Part shown: positions 6,035 to 14,766 of the stretch, piece by piece
How positions within the stretch are numbered: the stretch's first letter is position 1
How the letters are laid out: each line of letters begins with the position of its first letter
Source: a virus
IMG/VR virus record: IMGVR_UViG_3300035698_000125
Span: 1 to 24,999 of that record
Direction: 5' to 3' (one strand)
DNA length: 24,999 nt
Made by a program: the position numbers and the translations under genes
The notes under the pieces: model-generated
What the model was told of the DNA's origin: nothing
What the model saw: the letters and a program-made list of their open reading frames with translations, nothing else
Databases searched by the model: none

Positions 6035-7384
6035 ATGGCATATGGCTCAACAAAAAGTATATCTGACTCCATTCTAGCGGCTACTGATGGTGAGTCTATC
6101 CAAGAACAAATTGATGCATACATGCAGAGTTCTGCTTCAGGAACCACAGGTGATGGGCTTATAGCAGCTGCAACTATCAATAAAGATACAGATGCTGCTG
6201 TGTCAGCTATGCGTAAGAAGTCCTTAGGTGCACGAGAAAGCCAAGCTAAAGCACAGAAGGCTGTCGTTAACGATAAGCTTGCTAGTGTGGGTAGAGATTG
6301 GCTGACACTGATGCAGGGGGACGGGCAGGCTAACGCTTCTGAGATTTCAGAGAAGCGCTCTATTCTTCTGGCTGAAGTTGAAGACATTCCAACTACTGAA
6401 TTAACAGACGATCAATACTTCTTGCGTACAGGTAAGAAGCGCCCTGATTACGCTGATGACCCTGATGTATTTACAAAGGATGGCAGTGATAACATCTCTG
6501 GCTCTGGTGCAAGTCTCGCTGAGCGTTCAGGTGGGGTAATGAACTTTACAGCAGGTGATATAGACTTGAGTAAGTTTGTAGTGTTTGATGATAGTGGTGA
6601 TACAGGTAATGGCTTGATGAGTAGCCCTAGACCTAAAGTTAGGCCTGATAACGCTCCTGTAGTTACGTCTAACAGAGATCCTGTAAAAGTTGCCGTTGAT
6701 ACCACTACAACTAGTTCTAACGTTAAAAAGATACAACAAGCCTTAACTACTATGGGCTTTAAACCTAACGGTGTAGATGGTGCTATGGGCGGTGGAACAG
6801 CTAGAGCTTTAAGAAAGTTTCAAGCTGCAAACGACTTACCTATTACAGGAAAGCTAACTCAAGAAGTAGCAGATCTTTTAACCAACGGTACGTCCATTAC
6901 TTACCCCGACAGGCCTGTACCTTTTGCTGTACCAGAAGACATTGAAGATAATCTATTTGATATCTTTAAAGTAGAAGTTGGTTACATTGAAAGTAAAAAC
7001 AAATACAACATTAAAGGGGGGTCTGGTAATCATTATGATGGTAGATATCAGATGGGAGAAGCCGCAAAGAAAGATGCAGGTCGTGCTTTAGGTATATCTT
7101 TGAAACATGATGCAGCCTCTCGTAAGGCGTTTAGAGAGGATTCAGCCCTTCAAGACAAAGCATTTAAAGCCTATACAGAAATGAATCATACTCACCTGAC
7201 TAGGAACTCTGAGAAGTACAGGAATATGTCAGTAGAAGAGAAGCTTGGTATACTAGGCTACGCACATAACCAAGGGGCTACTGCTGCAGAAGAGTATTTG
7301 TTTACAGGTATTGTAGGAACAGATGCCAACGATACTAAAGGCACTAGATATACAGACGCTATTGCAAAGGCTTTAGGTAACTAA
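6035..7384 (+). CDS. Peptidoglycan hydrolase with PG-binding domain and lysozyme-like domain
   Basis: ATG 6035 (MAYGSTKSIS) is preferred because GAAAG lies 8 nt upstream. An in-frame ATG at 5984 would add 17 residues with no visible ribosome site. The 449-aa protein has a polar N-terminal region, then a PG_binding_1-type domain (about 227-281: NVKKIQQALTTMGFKPNGVD, ARALRKFQAANDLPITGKLT). The C-terminal lysozyme/transglycosylase-like domain starts with the candidate catalytic E319 in GYIESKNKYNIKGG and continues GRYQMGEAAKKDAGRALG. That Glu plus downstream Gly-x-Tyr-Gln pattern is typical of SLT/lysozyme-like folds. There is no convincing signal peptide, so it is either a virion-carried hydrolase or an endolysin released by a holin. 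The holin-like gene follows at a TAATG junction. Confidence 0.8.
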   Translation: MAYGSTKSISDSILAATDGESIQEQIDAYMQSSASGTTGDGLIAAATINKDTDAAVSAMRKKSLGARESQAKAQKAVVNDKLASVGRDWLTLMQGDGQANASEISEKRSILLAEVEDIPTTELTDDQYFLRTGKKRPDYADDPDVFTKDGSDNISGSGASLAERSGGVMNFTAGDIDLSKFVVFDDSGDTGNGLMSSPRPKVRPDNAPVVTSNRDPVKVAVDTTTTSSNVKKIQQALTTMGFKPNGVDGAMGGGTARALRKFQAANDLPITGKLTQEVADLLTNGTSITYPDRPVPFAVPEDIEDNLFDIFKVEVGYIESKNKYNIKGGSGNHYDGRYQMGEAAKKDAGRALGISLKHDAASRKAFREDSALQDKAFKAYTEMNHTHLTRNSEKYRNMSVEEKLGILGYAHNQGATAAEEYLFTGIVGTDANDTKGTRYTDAIAKALGN

Positions 7385-7806
7385 TGTTTGGCTTACCCTT
7401 AGAACTAATCACAATGCTCTTCTCCACCGTACTAGGTGGGGTCATGTCTATGTGGGGTCAGAACACTAAGAACAAAGCTGAACAACAGAAGCTTATGATT
7501 ACTGGTATGCAGGAAGCCAGAGAGCACGGCAAGAGTGACACACACTTTGCTTGGACACGCAGACTAATAGCACTATCTGCAATCTTTTCTATTATTGTCT
7601 TGCCAAAGGTAGTAGCTGTATGGTATCCTGAGGTCAGCGTTATCGTAGGTTACACTGAGGTACACGGTGGTATAATCAACTGGATCTTGGGCGGTGATGG
7701 TACAGTAAAGTGGCAAACCGCACATGGCTTCGTAATCACACCCCTAGACACACACATCGTTTCAGCCATAGTAGGTCTATACTTCGGCGCTGGATTTACT
7801 AAGTAA
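7384..7806 (+). CDS. Small membrane protein, putative holin
   Basis: This 140-aa protein starts at a TAATG junction with the hydrolase gene. Three membrane segments are likely: about 5-24 (PLELITMLFSTVLGGVMSMW), 60-80 (RLIALSAIFSIIVLPKVVAV) and 121-137 (LDTHIVSAIVGLYFGAG). A charged loop (26-58) separates the first two and a short Gly-rich loop precedes the third. Size, three membrane helices and placement next to a cell-wall hydrolase fit a holin, in particular the three-helix type found in gene-transfer-agent-like clusters. Membrane-associated virion protein is an alternative, because the flanking genes look structural. Confidence 0.6.
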   Translation: MFGLPLELITMLFSTVLGGVMSMWGQNTKNKAEQQKLMITGMQEAREHGKSDTHFAWTRRLIALSAIFSIIVLPKVVAVWYPEVSVIVGYTEVHGGIINWILGGDGTVKWQTAHGFVITPLDTHIVSAIVGLYFGAGFTK

Positions 7807-7821
7807 GAAGGTATATTATAA

Positions 7822-8445
7822 ATGGCAATGCTTGCTCCCATCCCCGGTCAATCTCTTACAGATGAACCTCAGAACTTCGCTTGGGAAAGACCTCCTGAGA
7901 TTGTAGATCCTAATGAAGCTATAAAGTTTCACATGGATAGGCTGTCTGAAAAGCCTGTCGTTGAGTCTGTTATGTTTCTCATGGAGCTTGGCTACCCTGT
8001 AGATGTACTGACACGCAGTATGCTCACAGCATCTGTAGGTGAAGGCATACACACAATTGATGTTAGCTTGATTGCTGCCCCTGTCATTGAGGAAGAGCTA
8101 AGCTACATGGCTCGTACTGCAGGCATTGAATACAAAGAAACCTTTGCTAATGATCAGACAGAAGATGAGATACAAGAAGAGAAACTACGCATCTTAATCA
8201 ACCAGAAGTTAGAAGATAACTTAGGTAAGCAGGATAAATCCTTTGCACGTAGTGTTGTAGAAGAGTTAGGCACACCTGCTGAAGATGACCTTGAGGCCAT
8301 GCAGGATAGCATAACACCTGAGCAAGAGGCAGAGCAACAAGGCCTTATGGATGCGGGTGCAGATGAGATGGAAGATCCAATGTTAACTGAAGAAATGTCA
8401 GACCCCTCACAAAGTGGTCAAGGTTTAATGAGCAGGGGTGTATGA
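7822..8445 (+). CDS. Putative virion structural protein, acidic C-terminus
   Basis: This 207-aa protein has GAAGG upstream of ATG 7822; ATG 7828 is possible. It has no signal peptide or membrane segment. The first 120 residues look folded and helical (EAIKFHMDRLSEKPVVESVM, LMELGYPVDVLTRSMLTASV, GIHTIDVSLIAAPVIEEEL). The rest is strongly acidic and Gln/Glu/Asp-rich, ending in a disordered tail. From memory, a protein of this size and opening (M-x-L-A-P-I-P-G) sits beside the large structural genes in marine cyanophages and related phages, without a firm assignment. Its place between the holin-like gene and two giant proteins supports a virion or assembly role. Confidence 0.65.
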   Translation: MAMLAPIPGQSLTDEPQNFAWERPPEIVDPNEAIKFHMDRLSEKPVVESVMFLMELGYPVDVLTRSMLTASVGEGIHTIDVSLIAAPVIEEELSYMARTAGIEYKETFANDQTEDEIQEEKLRILINQKLEDNLGKQDKSFARSVVEELGTPAEDDLEAMQDSITPEQEAEQQGLMDAGADEMEDPMLTEEMSDPSQSGQGLMSRGV

Positions 8446-8446
8446 T

Positions 8447-10909
8447 ATGAGTTTTGCAACAGGGTTCTTCAACGCAAGCAGCGATATTCTAGACGAAAAC
8501 CAACGATACATTAAGGAGAAACGTGCTAAGGACCGTGACTTCCTCATGACGTATGGTGTGCAGGCTGTAACTAAGGCACAAGAGAAGGTGAACAACGCTG
8601 TCACTGTGGCTATGCAGCTTGAGAGCTATGGTGTAGATAAAGAAGATATTAGTTACATCGTAGATACGTCTGGCCCCTTGGGTTTGAAGGCTGTCTATGA
8701 TGAAGTTAAGCCTATCTATGATGAAGGCAGGCTTACATCAGACACTCTTTCGTCTATGATAAAAAGGACGCAGGAGTATAAGCCTTCTAACATGACATAC
8801 GAAGACATGATTAAGAAAACCTTTGGCTTGTATAAGGCTAACGCTACTGATGATCCAGCTGAGAATGAGAAGATTGGCTTCTGGTCTGCCTTGGGCTTTG
8901 ACTCCCGTGCAGCAGATTCAGCTTTGAATGAACAGTACATTGATGGCTTTACTGGGCGTGACATTAAACGCATTATGGGAACAGCATCACCGGGACTTAA
9001 AGCTCCTGTACCTGTAGACTTCAGCTTGTTGCCTAAGATACACAGTGATACAACCCTACGGTCTTTTGCTATAAGTAACCTCACTCGTATGGAAGATGAT
9101 GCGGAGGCTTTTGTTTCAGCTATGGCACCCACGGATGCGGCATACGCAGCACTGTCTGATGATGACAAGACAAAGCACGACACCATTAAGGCTGCAATTA
9201 AAGCTAAGCGGTATGACCTTCTACTTAAGTATGTACCAACAATACAATCTCATCTGTTAGACTTTGATAAGGAAACCAGAGGAGGTCTTAGCCAGAACCC
9301 ACACTTTAATACAGTAAGAGGTATGGAGCCTTTCTTTACTAATACTGCTGCTAAAGTAGAAGGTAGCACTGCAACAACTTCTGCAGCTAAAACAGATGAG
9401 CCTATTCAAACTCCTCCTTCTGTAGAAAATGCTGCCTACAAAACAGATCTTGCTAAGATACATAGTATGTACCCTAACCTTGTAGACACTATTAAACTAG
9501 CCAACATTAAAACATATGAGACTAAAGAAGAGGCTACTAAATCTGGTGACCCTGTATACATTCTTAACGGACAGTTATTGGGTAGGTCAAGCTTGCTTAA
9601 AGCGCTTAATAGCGGAGCATCTACTGAGAAAAAGGTAGTGGCTGCAACAGGTGTAGGTTCATCCTTCCTTAACATTGATGTCCCTGACTCAGATGGAAAC
9701 TTTTCAACTAGGTCAGGCCTATTTAGCACAGGTGATTACACTAACCCAGTAGTAAATGCATGGGATACATTAGTTCAGGATGCCCTAAGTGAATTTCGGT
9801 ATGATGGAAAGACTAAAGAACAAATAAATCGTTATGATCGTAAGGGTTATAGGACAGCTAGGAAGCCTCTTGAAGACTTGTTAGAAAGTGTAACTGATTA
9901 CCTTATAGCAGATGCAGAAGGAGCACCAGATGATGAACGCCTTGCATTAGCTGAAGAATTAGGTGCTAAAATAAACGAGGCACCTGAAGAACTTCAAGTA
10001 ACTATTGCTAATCTTCTAAATAAATTTCAAGGCATAAAATCTGAAGACTTAAAATCTGCTACCTCTGTAGTACCTGCTGCATCCACAACAGAAATTGAAA
10101 CTGCTATCTCTGATGAGGCTCCCTCTGCTATTGACGCAGCGCCATTTTTCCCTAGACCGGGACAGCCTATCTCAGATAGTAATGCCCCTGAGTCTAGGGA
10201 CGAGAATCCTGTGCAAAGAGTAGCTAAACCTCTTGCAGGAGATAGCGAAGGTGAAAGTCAATTTAAGGATGGTATTGATAATGTAAATGTAGTAGAGGAA
10301 TTTAACCCTATAGGAGAAGCTTACAGAAACCCAGATGAAGTGATTGCTAATGGCTATATGCCCTTCACTGAATTGGTAGAAACAAGTATGATACCTAAGG
10401 ATGCAATAGAATTAACCTCATTCGATACACTAAAGGCACGACTAAAAGACGGGACTATCAAAGAAGGTGATGTAGTTACAGGTCTACGGGGTAAGTCTTT
10501 CTTAGTAGACCACTCAGGTGTTGGTGCAGTAGATAAGATTAAATTTTCTAATGAATCAATCTCCTCTCCGTCCACAGAGTCTGCCAGTTTGATGTCTCCT
10601 ACAACAGATACTAATGAGACTTCGTTTACGGATGAAGAAGCTATGACAATGTATAGAGAGATGTTGCAGCGTGAACCTGCACAAGGCGTTGGCAGGCTTC
10701 CTCAGTATGCACGGCCTGAAGATAGGCGTGATCCAGTTTCTAGAGCCTTATATATAGACATCTTCTTAGAGGCCCTAAAGACTAGGCCATCTTTTGAAAC
10801 AAGAGGAGATGCAATTCTTTGGATAGAGGACAATTTCCCTGAAGCAGACTTTACATTACAGGAAAAAGGTAGGGCTTCTGGGACACTCTTTGGCAGGTTT
10901 GGATCATAA
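8447..10909 (+). CDS. Large putative internal virion / ejection protein
   Basis: ATG 8447 is chosen over GTG 8438 because AGGGG (8434-8438) lies 8 nt upstream. This gives 820 aa starting MSFATGFFNASSDILDENQR. The N-terminal 200 residues are helical and charged, then a region of short helices runs to about 300. Residues 300-620 alternate folded stretches with Ser/Thr/Ala/Pro linkers. The C-terminus (FTDEEAMTMYREMLQREPAQ to FPEADFTLQEKGRASGTLFG) forms a last helical domain. No enzyme motif, signal peptide or membrane helix is seen. Size, position and the even larger partner downstream fit the pair of large internal core proteins that short-tailed phages eject to cross the cell envelope (T7 gp15/gp16 role); this is by analogy, not homology. 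Confidence 0.65.
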   Translation: MSFATGFFNASSDILDENQRYIKEKRAKDRDFLMTYGVQAVTKAQEKVNNAVTVAMQLESYGVDKEDISYIVDTSGPLGLKAVYDEVKPIYDEGRLTSDTLSSMIKRTQEYKPSNMTYEDMIKKTFGLYKANATDDPAENEKIGFWSALGFDSRAADSALNEQYIDGFTGRDIKRIMGTASPGLKAPVPVDFSLLPKIHSDTTLRSFAISNLTRMEDDAEAFVSAMAPTDAAYAALSDDDKTKHDTIKAAIKAKRYDLLLKYVPTIQSHLLDFDKETRGGLSQNPHFNTVRGMEPFFTNTAAKVEGSTATTSAAKTDEPIQTPPSVENAAYKTDLAKIHSMYPNLVDTIKLANIKTYETKEEATKSGDPVYILNGQLLGRSSLLKALNSGASTEKKVVAATGVGSSFLNIDVPDSDGNFSTRSGLFSTGDYTNPVVNAWDTLVQDALSEFRYDGKTKEQINRYDRKGYRTARKPLEDLLESVTDYLIADAEGAPDDERLALAEELGAKINEAPEELQVTIANLLNKFQGIKSEDLKSATSVVPAASTTEIETAISDEAPSAIDAAPFFPRPGQPISDSNAPESRDENPVQRVAKPLAGDSEGESQFKDGIDNVNVVEEFNPIGEAYRNPDEVIANGYMPFTELVETSMIPKDAIELTSFDTLKARLKDGTIKEGDVVTGLRGKSFLVDHSGVGAVDKIKFSNESISSPSTESASLMSPTTDTNETSFTDEEAMTMYREMLQREPAQGVGRLPQYARPEDRRDPVSRALYIDIFLEALKTRPSFETRGDAILWIEDNFPEADFTLQEKGRASGTLFGRFGS

Positions 10910-10911
10910 GA

Positions 10912-13900
10912 ATGGATAGTTTAGGAATTATTCAAGATGACGATACCATTAACTTTTCTACTATGGGTAGAGAGGATGAAGATACTATTAACTTCTCTAC
11001 TATAGATAAAGAAGATGATGATACTATTAACTACACAAACTTCACACAAGAACAAACTACAGAGAGAGCACTAAACTCTATACCCGGAGCAGAAACAATC
11101 AATGATCTTATGACTGACAGTAACTTTGCTGTAGTCGGACAGTACATGGATCAACGCTTTGGTATGAGGGAAGATCAACATGACCGTCAGAAGATTATTG
11201 ATTCGTATGTTAACCACATGCGGAAGTTTAACTTTGGTCAGTCTGTAGTTACCGCTACAGAGTTAGCCTACCTTAGCACAGATGATGAAGCTAAGAAGCT
11301 AGGCGCTGGTCAGGCATACAAACTCTTTGATAACATGAAGGGTGCATTCTCTGAGGAGTACACGTTTGGTCAGAAGGCTGATGCTGTGTATGATTATGGA
11401 CGTGCTCTTATAGTAGATCCAGTCAACATAGTATCTCTAGGTTTCGGTAAGCTTATTACTGGTGGTGCTACTAAGGTTGCAGCACAGCTTGCTAAGGAGA
11501 CAGTTAAGAAGCTTGTAAAAGAAGCAGCTAAGAAGAGGGGCATCAAAGGTGCTCTTACTAAATCTATGCAGGTAGAAGCAAACATAATTGAACAGCGAGT
11601 AATAGGTAAGATCATCAGAGGTGAGGCTGTTGAGGGCGTAGCTGAAGGTGCATTTTCAGCAGGCCTCAAGCGTGAGGCAAGGAAAGAAGTACTAGCAGTA
11701 TCAGCCTTTGATACAGCAGCCAGTGTTACTGTTGATGGTATCTACCAAAAAGCCTTGATGCAATCTGGTGTACAAGATAATTACAGTGTAATGCAAGGTG
11801 GTATTGCAGGCTTAGGTGGTATCTTTGGTGGCTCATTAGCTTATGGTCTTACCATGCTTAACAAAGCCCCTAGTAGTGAGGCTACCCTGCCACTCTTTAT
11901 GCAGGCTTTCGACAACGCAGCTGCTACAGAGGCGTCAGTTAAGAAGCTTGCAATGACAGGGCGCAACAGGAAGAACAAAGAAGTCTTAGCTAAGATGGAC
12001 TTCGCTGCACTTACTAAGGCCCTGAAGCAAAACTCTACTACTGCAGCTAGATGGTCTGCTAAGGTAACTAAGGGTAATAACCTACGGCGTACTAGGGTAG
12101 AGGATATAGCTGACCCACTCAGAGATGAGTTGATTGGTGCATTCCTGCACGGAGTAGATGAAGGGCCTGATAAATTTAAAGGGCTGAAGAATATCTTTGA
12201 AGACTTTGGTATTGAGTTAGCTAATGAGGATGATTCTTTTAAGAACTTCACGGACTTCTTAGGAGAGACTATTAAATCCTTACCCAAAGGTGAGGGTGGT
12301 GCATACAATGAAGTTAATAATTTGTATAAAGCTACCTTAAGTAAGTTACCTGACTTTAATAATCAAACCTTAGATCAAGGTCTGTATACGCTATCAAGTA
12401 TATCTTCTGAGTGGGGTCGAACAGGTAACACTCTTTCTAAATTTAAGAGAGATCTTATTGCTAAGTTAAAAGTACAACCCGGAATGTCTGCTGGGCAAGT
12501 ATACAATAGTGTTGTAGAGGATGTCCTAGATGCACCTACTAAGAATGTTCGTGAGAAGATTGCTGACGGTTCATCTAAGCTACAGCAAAACCTTATTCGT
12601 ATGTTGATTACTCACCCCGGTACAACGGCGCTTAACCTTGTTGGTTGGGCTAACGCTACAGCTATGCAGTCTATAGGTGACACACTACGTGGGGCTTTGT
12701 ACGGGGGACGTGCATTAAGTGAGATGGCAATAGGGAGAACCACTAAGGCTACAGAGTTTGCCACTAAGTCTAAGCTTATGTTTTCACTACAGCGGCAAAA
12801 AGCTACTAACTTAGTAAGCCCTTACGCTACACAGCAAGCAACATACTCTTTCCTTGCAGCTAACCCTAAGTCACAGAAAGAATTGTTCCGCTATATGTCA
12901 GGCGGCATTGAGCTTGATGATGTCTATAAGAACTTAGGCGTTAAGCTAGATGACATGGAGCAGCCGGGTAACTGGGAAAAGGTAATGGACTTTGCACAGA
13001 CTATGTACGGTGTTAAAGCACAGGACATGTACACTAAGTCACAAGAGTTTATGTATGCATTAGACAAACAGATACGTTTAAAATATGGTAAGACTTATTC
13101 AGAGTTCCTGCAAGATCCGAACTTGTATAGGACTATGAAGGGTGATGACTTCGTAGAGGTACAAGCCATTGCTGTTGAGGATGCACTGCGTAACGTGTAC
13201 GCTAAGTCGTACTCTAAACCTCTATATGGCGACACTAAAGGTACATTAAACAGTGCGGCTGGTGTATTGGAAGACCTTCGTAAGTACCCTATCATTGGTG
13301 CAATGGTTCCCTTTGGTCAGTTCTTTAACAATACATTGGGTCATATGTTTGACCACACAGGCATTAGTCTTATACATAAATACGCAGCAAACACTACACG
13401 TGATCCAATGGAACTACTTACTAAGTCAGCAGTAGGCCTATCCCTGATTGGTATTACAGCTGCACGTGAGTATGACAATATGGAAGAAGGCTTGGCTTTG
13501 TTTGATGAGCGAGGCAGTGACGGTGCTATACGTAACCGTATGTATGATTTCCCTTACAGCTTCTATAAAGCTATGGGACGTATGGCTGCTCATGCTCACC
13601 GGGATGGTAAGATTCCTACTGAGATGGTTAATGAAGTTGTAACTTTGTTTGGCCCAAAGAACCTTACCCGTCAGCTAGGTGACTCAGCTAAGATGTCCTT
13701 TGATTTACTTGTAGACATAGCACAGAATGAAGACGTTGCTGTTGTAGAGGGTTTGGTTAAAGTCGTACAGGATGCAGGGTCTATGTATATCAGTGCTTAT
13801 TCACGGCCTCTTGATCCTATCAATCAAATGATTGCACTAAGTAAGGGTGAAAACTACATTGCACCTGATCGTAAGCAAGGCTCAGAGTGGGTTAATAAAT

Positions 13901-14496
13901 CTCTACGATACTCAGATCAAATCTTTGGTGCCCTGATGGAGGAGCCAGTAGAGAAACAAACTGCCTTGACTGACACTCCTGCAATGATGCCTATAGGGCG
14001 TATCTTTGGTTACCGTGAGGTGCCGGGGCAGACTTCTATCCAGCGTATGTTCAATGAGATTGGTAGGCCTCAATGGCGTACAGATATAAAATCTTTTATC
14101 CCAGAAGTGCAGAACAATATCAATGGTCACATATTTAAATTCTTAGAGTTGAATGCCTCTCAAGTAATAGACAGCGATGCATGGAGGAATGGTACGGAGA
14201 AGACACGTAAGACAATTCTTAGTGATGTTCTTAAGCGTTCTAAGGAAGACGTTGTAGATATTCTCGAAAGAAGTATTGATCGTAACGATGAGCGCACCCT
14301 TAGTCTTTATAAGCTAAGTAAGAAAGGAAGTGGTATTTCTAAAGAGGATGTTGAGAAGGCACTTGTCTCCCTTGATATTGATCTAGAGATAACAGACCTA
14401 GATAAAAATCAATTAGACTTCTTAGTTAACTACCTTGAGTTGTCTAAAGAAGGTACGGACATGGAAGTACTAAGATCTCAACCTAGACTACAGTGA
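10912..14496 (+). CDS. Giant putative internal virion / ejection protein (1194 aa)
   Basis: This is the last plus-strand gene, two bases after the preceding stop. It opens with three tandem 13-residue acidic repeats (residues 8-46; DDDTINFSTM, DEDTINFSTI, DDDTINYTNF). Charged helices follow, then Gly/Ala-rich amphipathic stretches such as GFGKLITGGATKVAAQL and GGIAGLGGIFGGSLAYGLTM (around 180-320). Further segments could insert into membranes: LITHPGTTALNLVGWANATA (about 565-585) and GAMVPFGQFFNNTLGHMFDH (about 797-816). There is no signal peptide. Size and repeated amphipathic or membrane-active segments fit a protein ejected to form a trans-envelope channel, analogous to T7 gp16. No lytic transglycosylase signature was seen here; that activity sits in the gene at 6035-7384. 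Confidence 0.65.
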   Translation: MDSLGIIQDDDTINFSTMGREDEDTINFSTIDKEDDDTINYTNFTQEQTTERALNSIPGAETINDLMTDSNFAVVGQYMDQRFGMREDQHDRQKIIDSYVNHMRKFNFGQSVVTATELAYLSTDDEAKKLGAGQAYKLFDNMKGAFSEEYTFGQKADAVYDYGRALIVDPVNIVSLGFGKLITGGATKVAAQLAKETVKKLVKEAAKKRGIKGALTKSMQVEANIIEQRVIGKIIRGEAVEGVAEGAFSAGLKREARKEVLAVSAFDTAASVTVDGIYQKALMQSGVQDNYSVMQGGIAGLGGIFGGSLAYGLTMLNKAPSSEATLPLFMQAFDNAAATEASVKKLAMTGRNRKNKEVLAKMDFAALTKALKQNSTTAARWSAKVTKGNNLRRTRVEDIADPLRDELIGAFLHGVDEGPDKFKGLKNIFEDFGIELANEDDSFKNFTDFLGETIKSLPKGEGGAYNEVNNLYKATLSKLPDFNNQTLDQGLYTLSSISSEWGRTGNTLSKFKRDLIAKLKVQPGMSAGQVYNSVVEDVLDAPTKNVREKIADGSSKLQQNLIRMLITHPGTTALNLVGWANATAMQSIGDTLRGALYGGRALSEMAIGRTTKATEFATKSKLMFSLQRQKATNLVSPYATQQATYSFLAANPKSQKELFRYMSGGIELDDVYKNLGVKLDDMEQPGNWEKVMDFAQTMYGVKAQDMYTKSQEFMYALDKQIRLKYGKTYSEFLQDPNLYRTMKGDDFVEVQAIAVEDALRNVYAKSYSKPLYGDTKGTLNSAAGVLEDLRKYPIIGAMVPFGQFFNNTLGHMFDHTGISLIHKYAANTTRDPMELLTKSAVGLSLIGITAAREYDNMEEGLALFDERGSDGAIRNRMYDFPYSFYKAMGRMAAHAHRDGKIPTEMVNEVVTLFGPKNLTRQLGDSAKMSFDLLVDIAQNEDVAVVEGLVKVVQDAGSMYISAYSRPLDPINQMIALSKGENYIAPDRKQGSEWVNKSLRYSDQIFGALMEEPVEKQTALTDTPAMMPIGRIFGYREVPGQTSIQRMFNEIGRPQWRTDIKSFIPEVQNNINGHIFKFLELNASQVIDSDAWRNGTEKTRKTILSDVLKRSKEDVVDILERSIDRNDERTLSLYKLSKKGSGISKEDVEKALVSLDIDLEITDLDKNQLDFLVNYLELSKEGTDMEVLRSQPRLQ
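10933..11049 (+). repeat. Three tandem 39-bp repeats encoding an acidic 13-aa motif
   Basis: Codons 8-46 of the 1194-aa protein repeat the pattern (Q/E)-D-(D/E)-D-T-I-N-(F/Y)-(S/T)-x-x-x-x three times with no gap. The DNA copies also remain recognisable (gatac-cattaac-ttttctact, gatac-tattaac-ttctctact, gatac-tattaac-tacacaaac). That suggests fairly recent slippage-type expansion at the 5' end of the gene. Confidence 0.85.
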
Positions 14497-14507
14497 TAGA
14501 CAAAAGG

Positions 14508-14535
14508 AAGGGCAGCACTAAGCTGCCCTTTTTTT
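14508..14535. terminator. Intrinsic terminator between convergent operons
   Basis: AAGGGCAGC (14508-14516), loop ACTAA (14517-14521) and GCTGCCCTT (14522-14530) form a perfect 9-bp stem, followed by a run of seven T (14529-14535). It lies 12 nt after the plus-strand stop. On the minus strand the same stem is followed by a T-richer stretch (CTTCCTTTTG), so it may also stop the opposing replication operon, whose last gene ends at 14539. Confidence 0.9.
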
Positions 14536-14538
14536 GTG

Positions 14539-14754
14539 TTACTTTATACCATACTTCTCTGAGCAATACCTAGCCCATAGGAATACTTCTGTGTAGGTTT
14601 CTAAGGCCTTCTCCTTCTCTTCACTCTCCCATAGTTTGTCACTTATGAACACCTCTACGTTCTCCATACGATCAGCTAACTCAGACAGAAACTCTGTACG
14701 CCTAGCCTTGATGTGCTCTTGTGCTTCTTGTTCTAATTTCACATTACTTCTCAC
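14539..14754 (-). CDS. Small charged helical protein, unknown function
   Basis: This 71-aa product is the last gene of the minus-strand operon, 12 nt after the RNR stop. The GTG at 14754 has no clear ribosome site. An in-frame GTG at 14742, preceded by AGAAG, is an alternative that would remove four residues. The sequence is highly charged and predicted helical (VKLEQEAQEHIKARRTEFLS, KLWESEEKEKALETYTEVF), ending RYCSEKYGIK, and no family is recognised. It ends just before the bidirectional terminator. It is accepted because the gap to RNR is short and both composition and strand match its neighbours. Confidence 0.55.
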   Translation of the reverse strand: MRSNVKLEQEAQEHIKARRTEFLSELADRMENVEVFISDKLWESEEKEKALETYTEVFLWARYCSEKYGIK

Positions 14755-14766
14755 TTGTTTATGTGT

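Noticed and set aside
5968-6387. 139-codon minus-strand frame over the hydrolase gene start
   Set aside because: Shadow of the coupled plus-strand genes; low-complexity Ser/Ala product and no supporting signals.
8716-9186. 156-codon minus-strand frame inside the ~820-aa gene
   Set aside because: Same reasoning; Ser/Val-rich shadow.
11841-12308. 155-codon minus-strand frame inside the 1194-aa gene
   Set aside because: Antisense of a clearly coding frame; no promoter or ribosome site, and composition is typical of a shadow.
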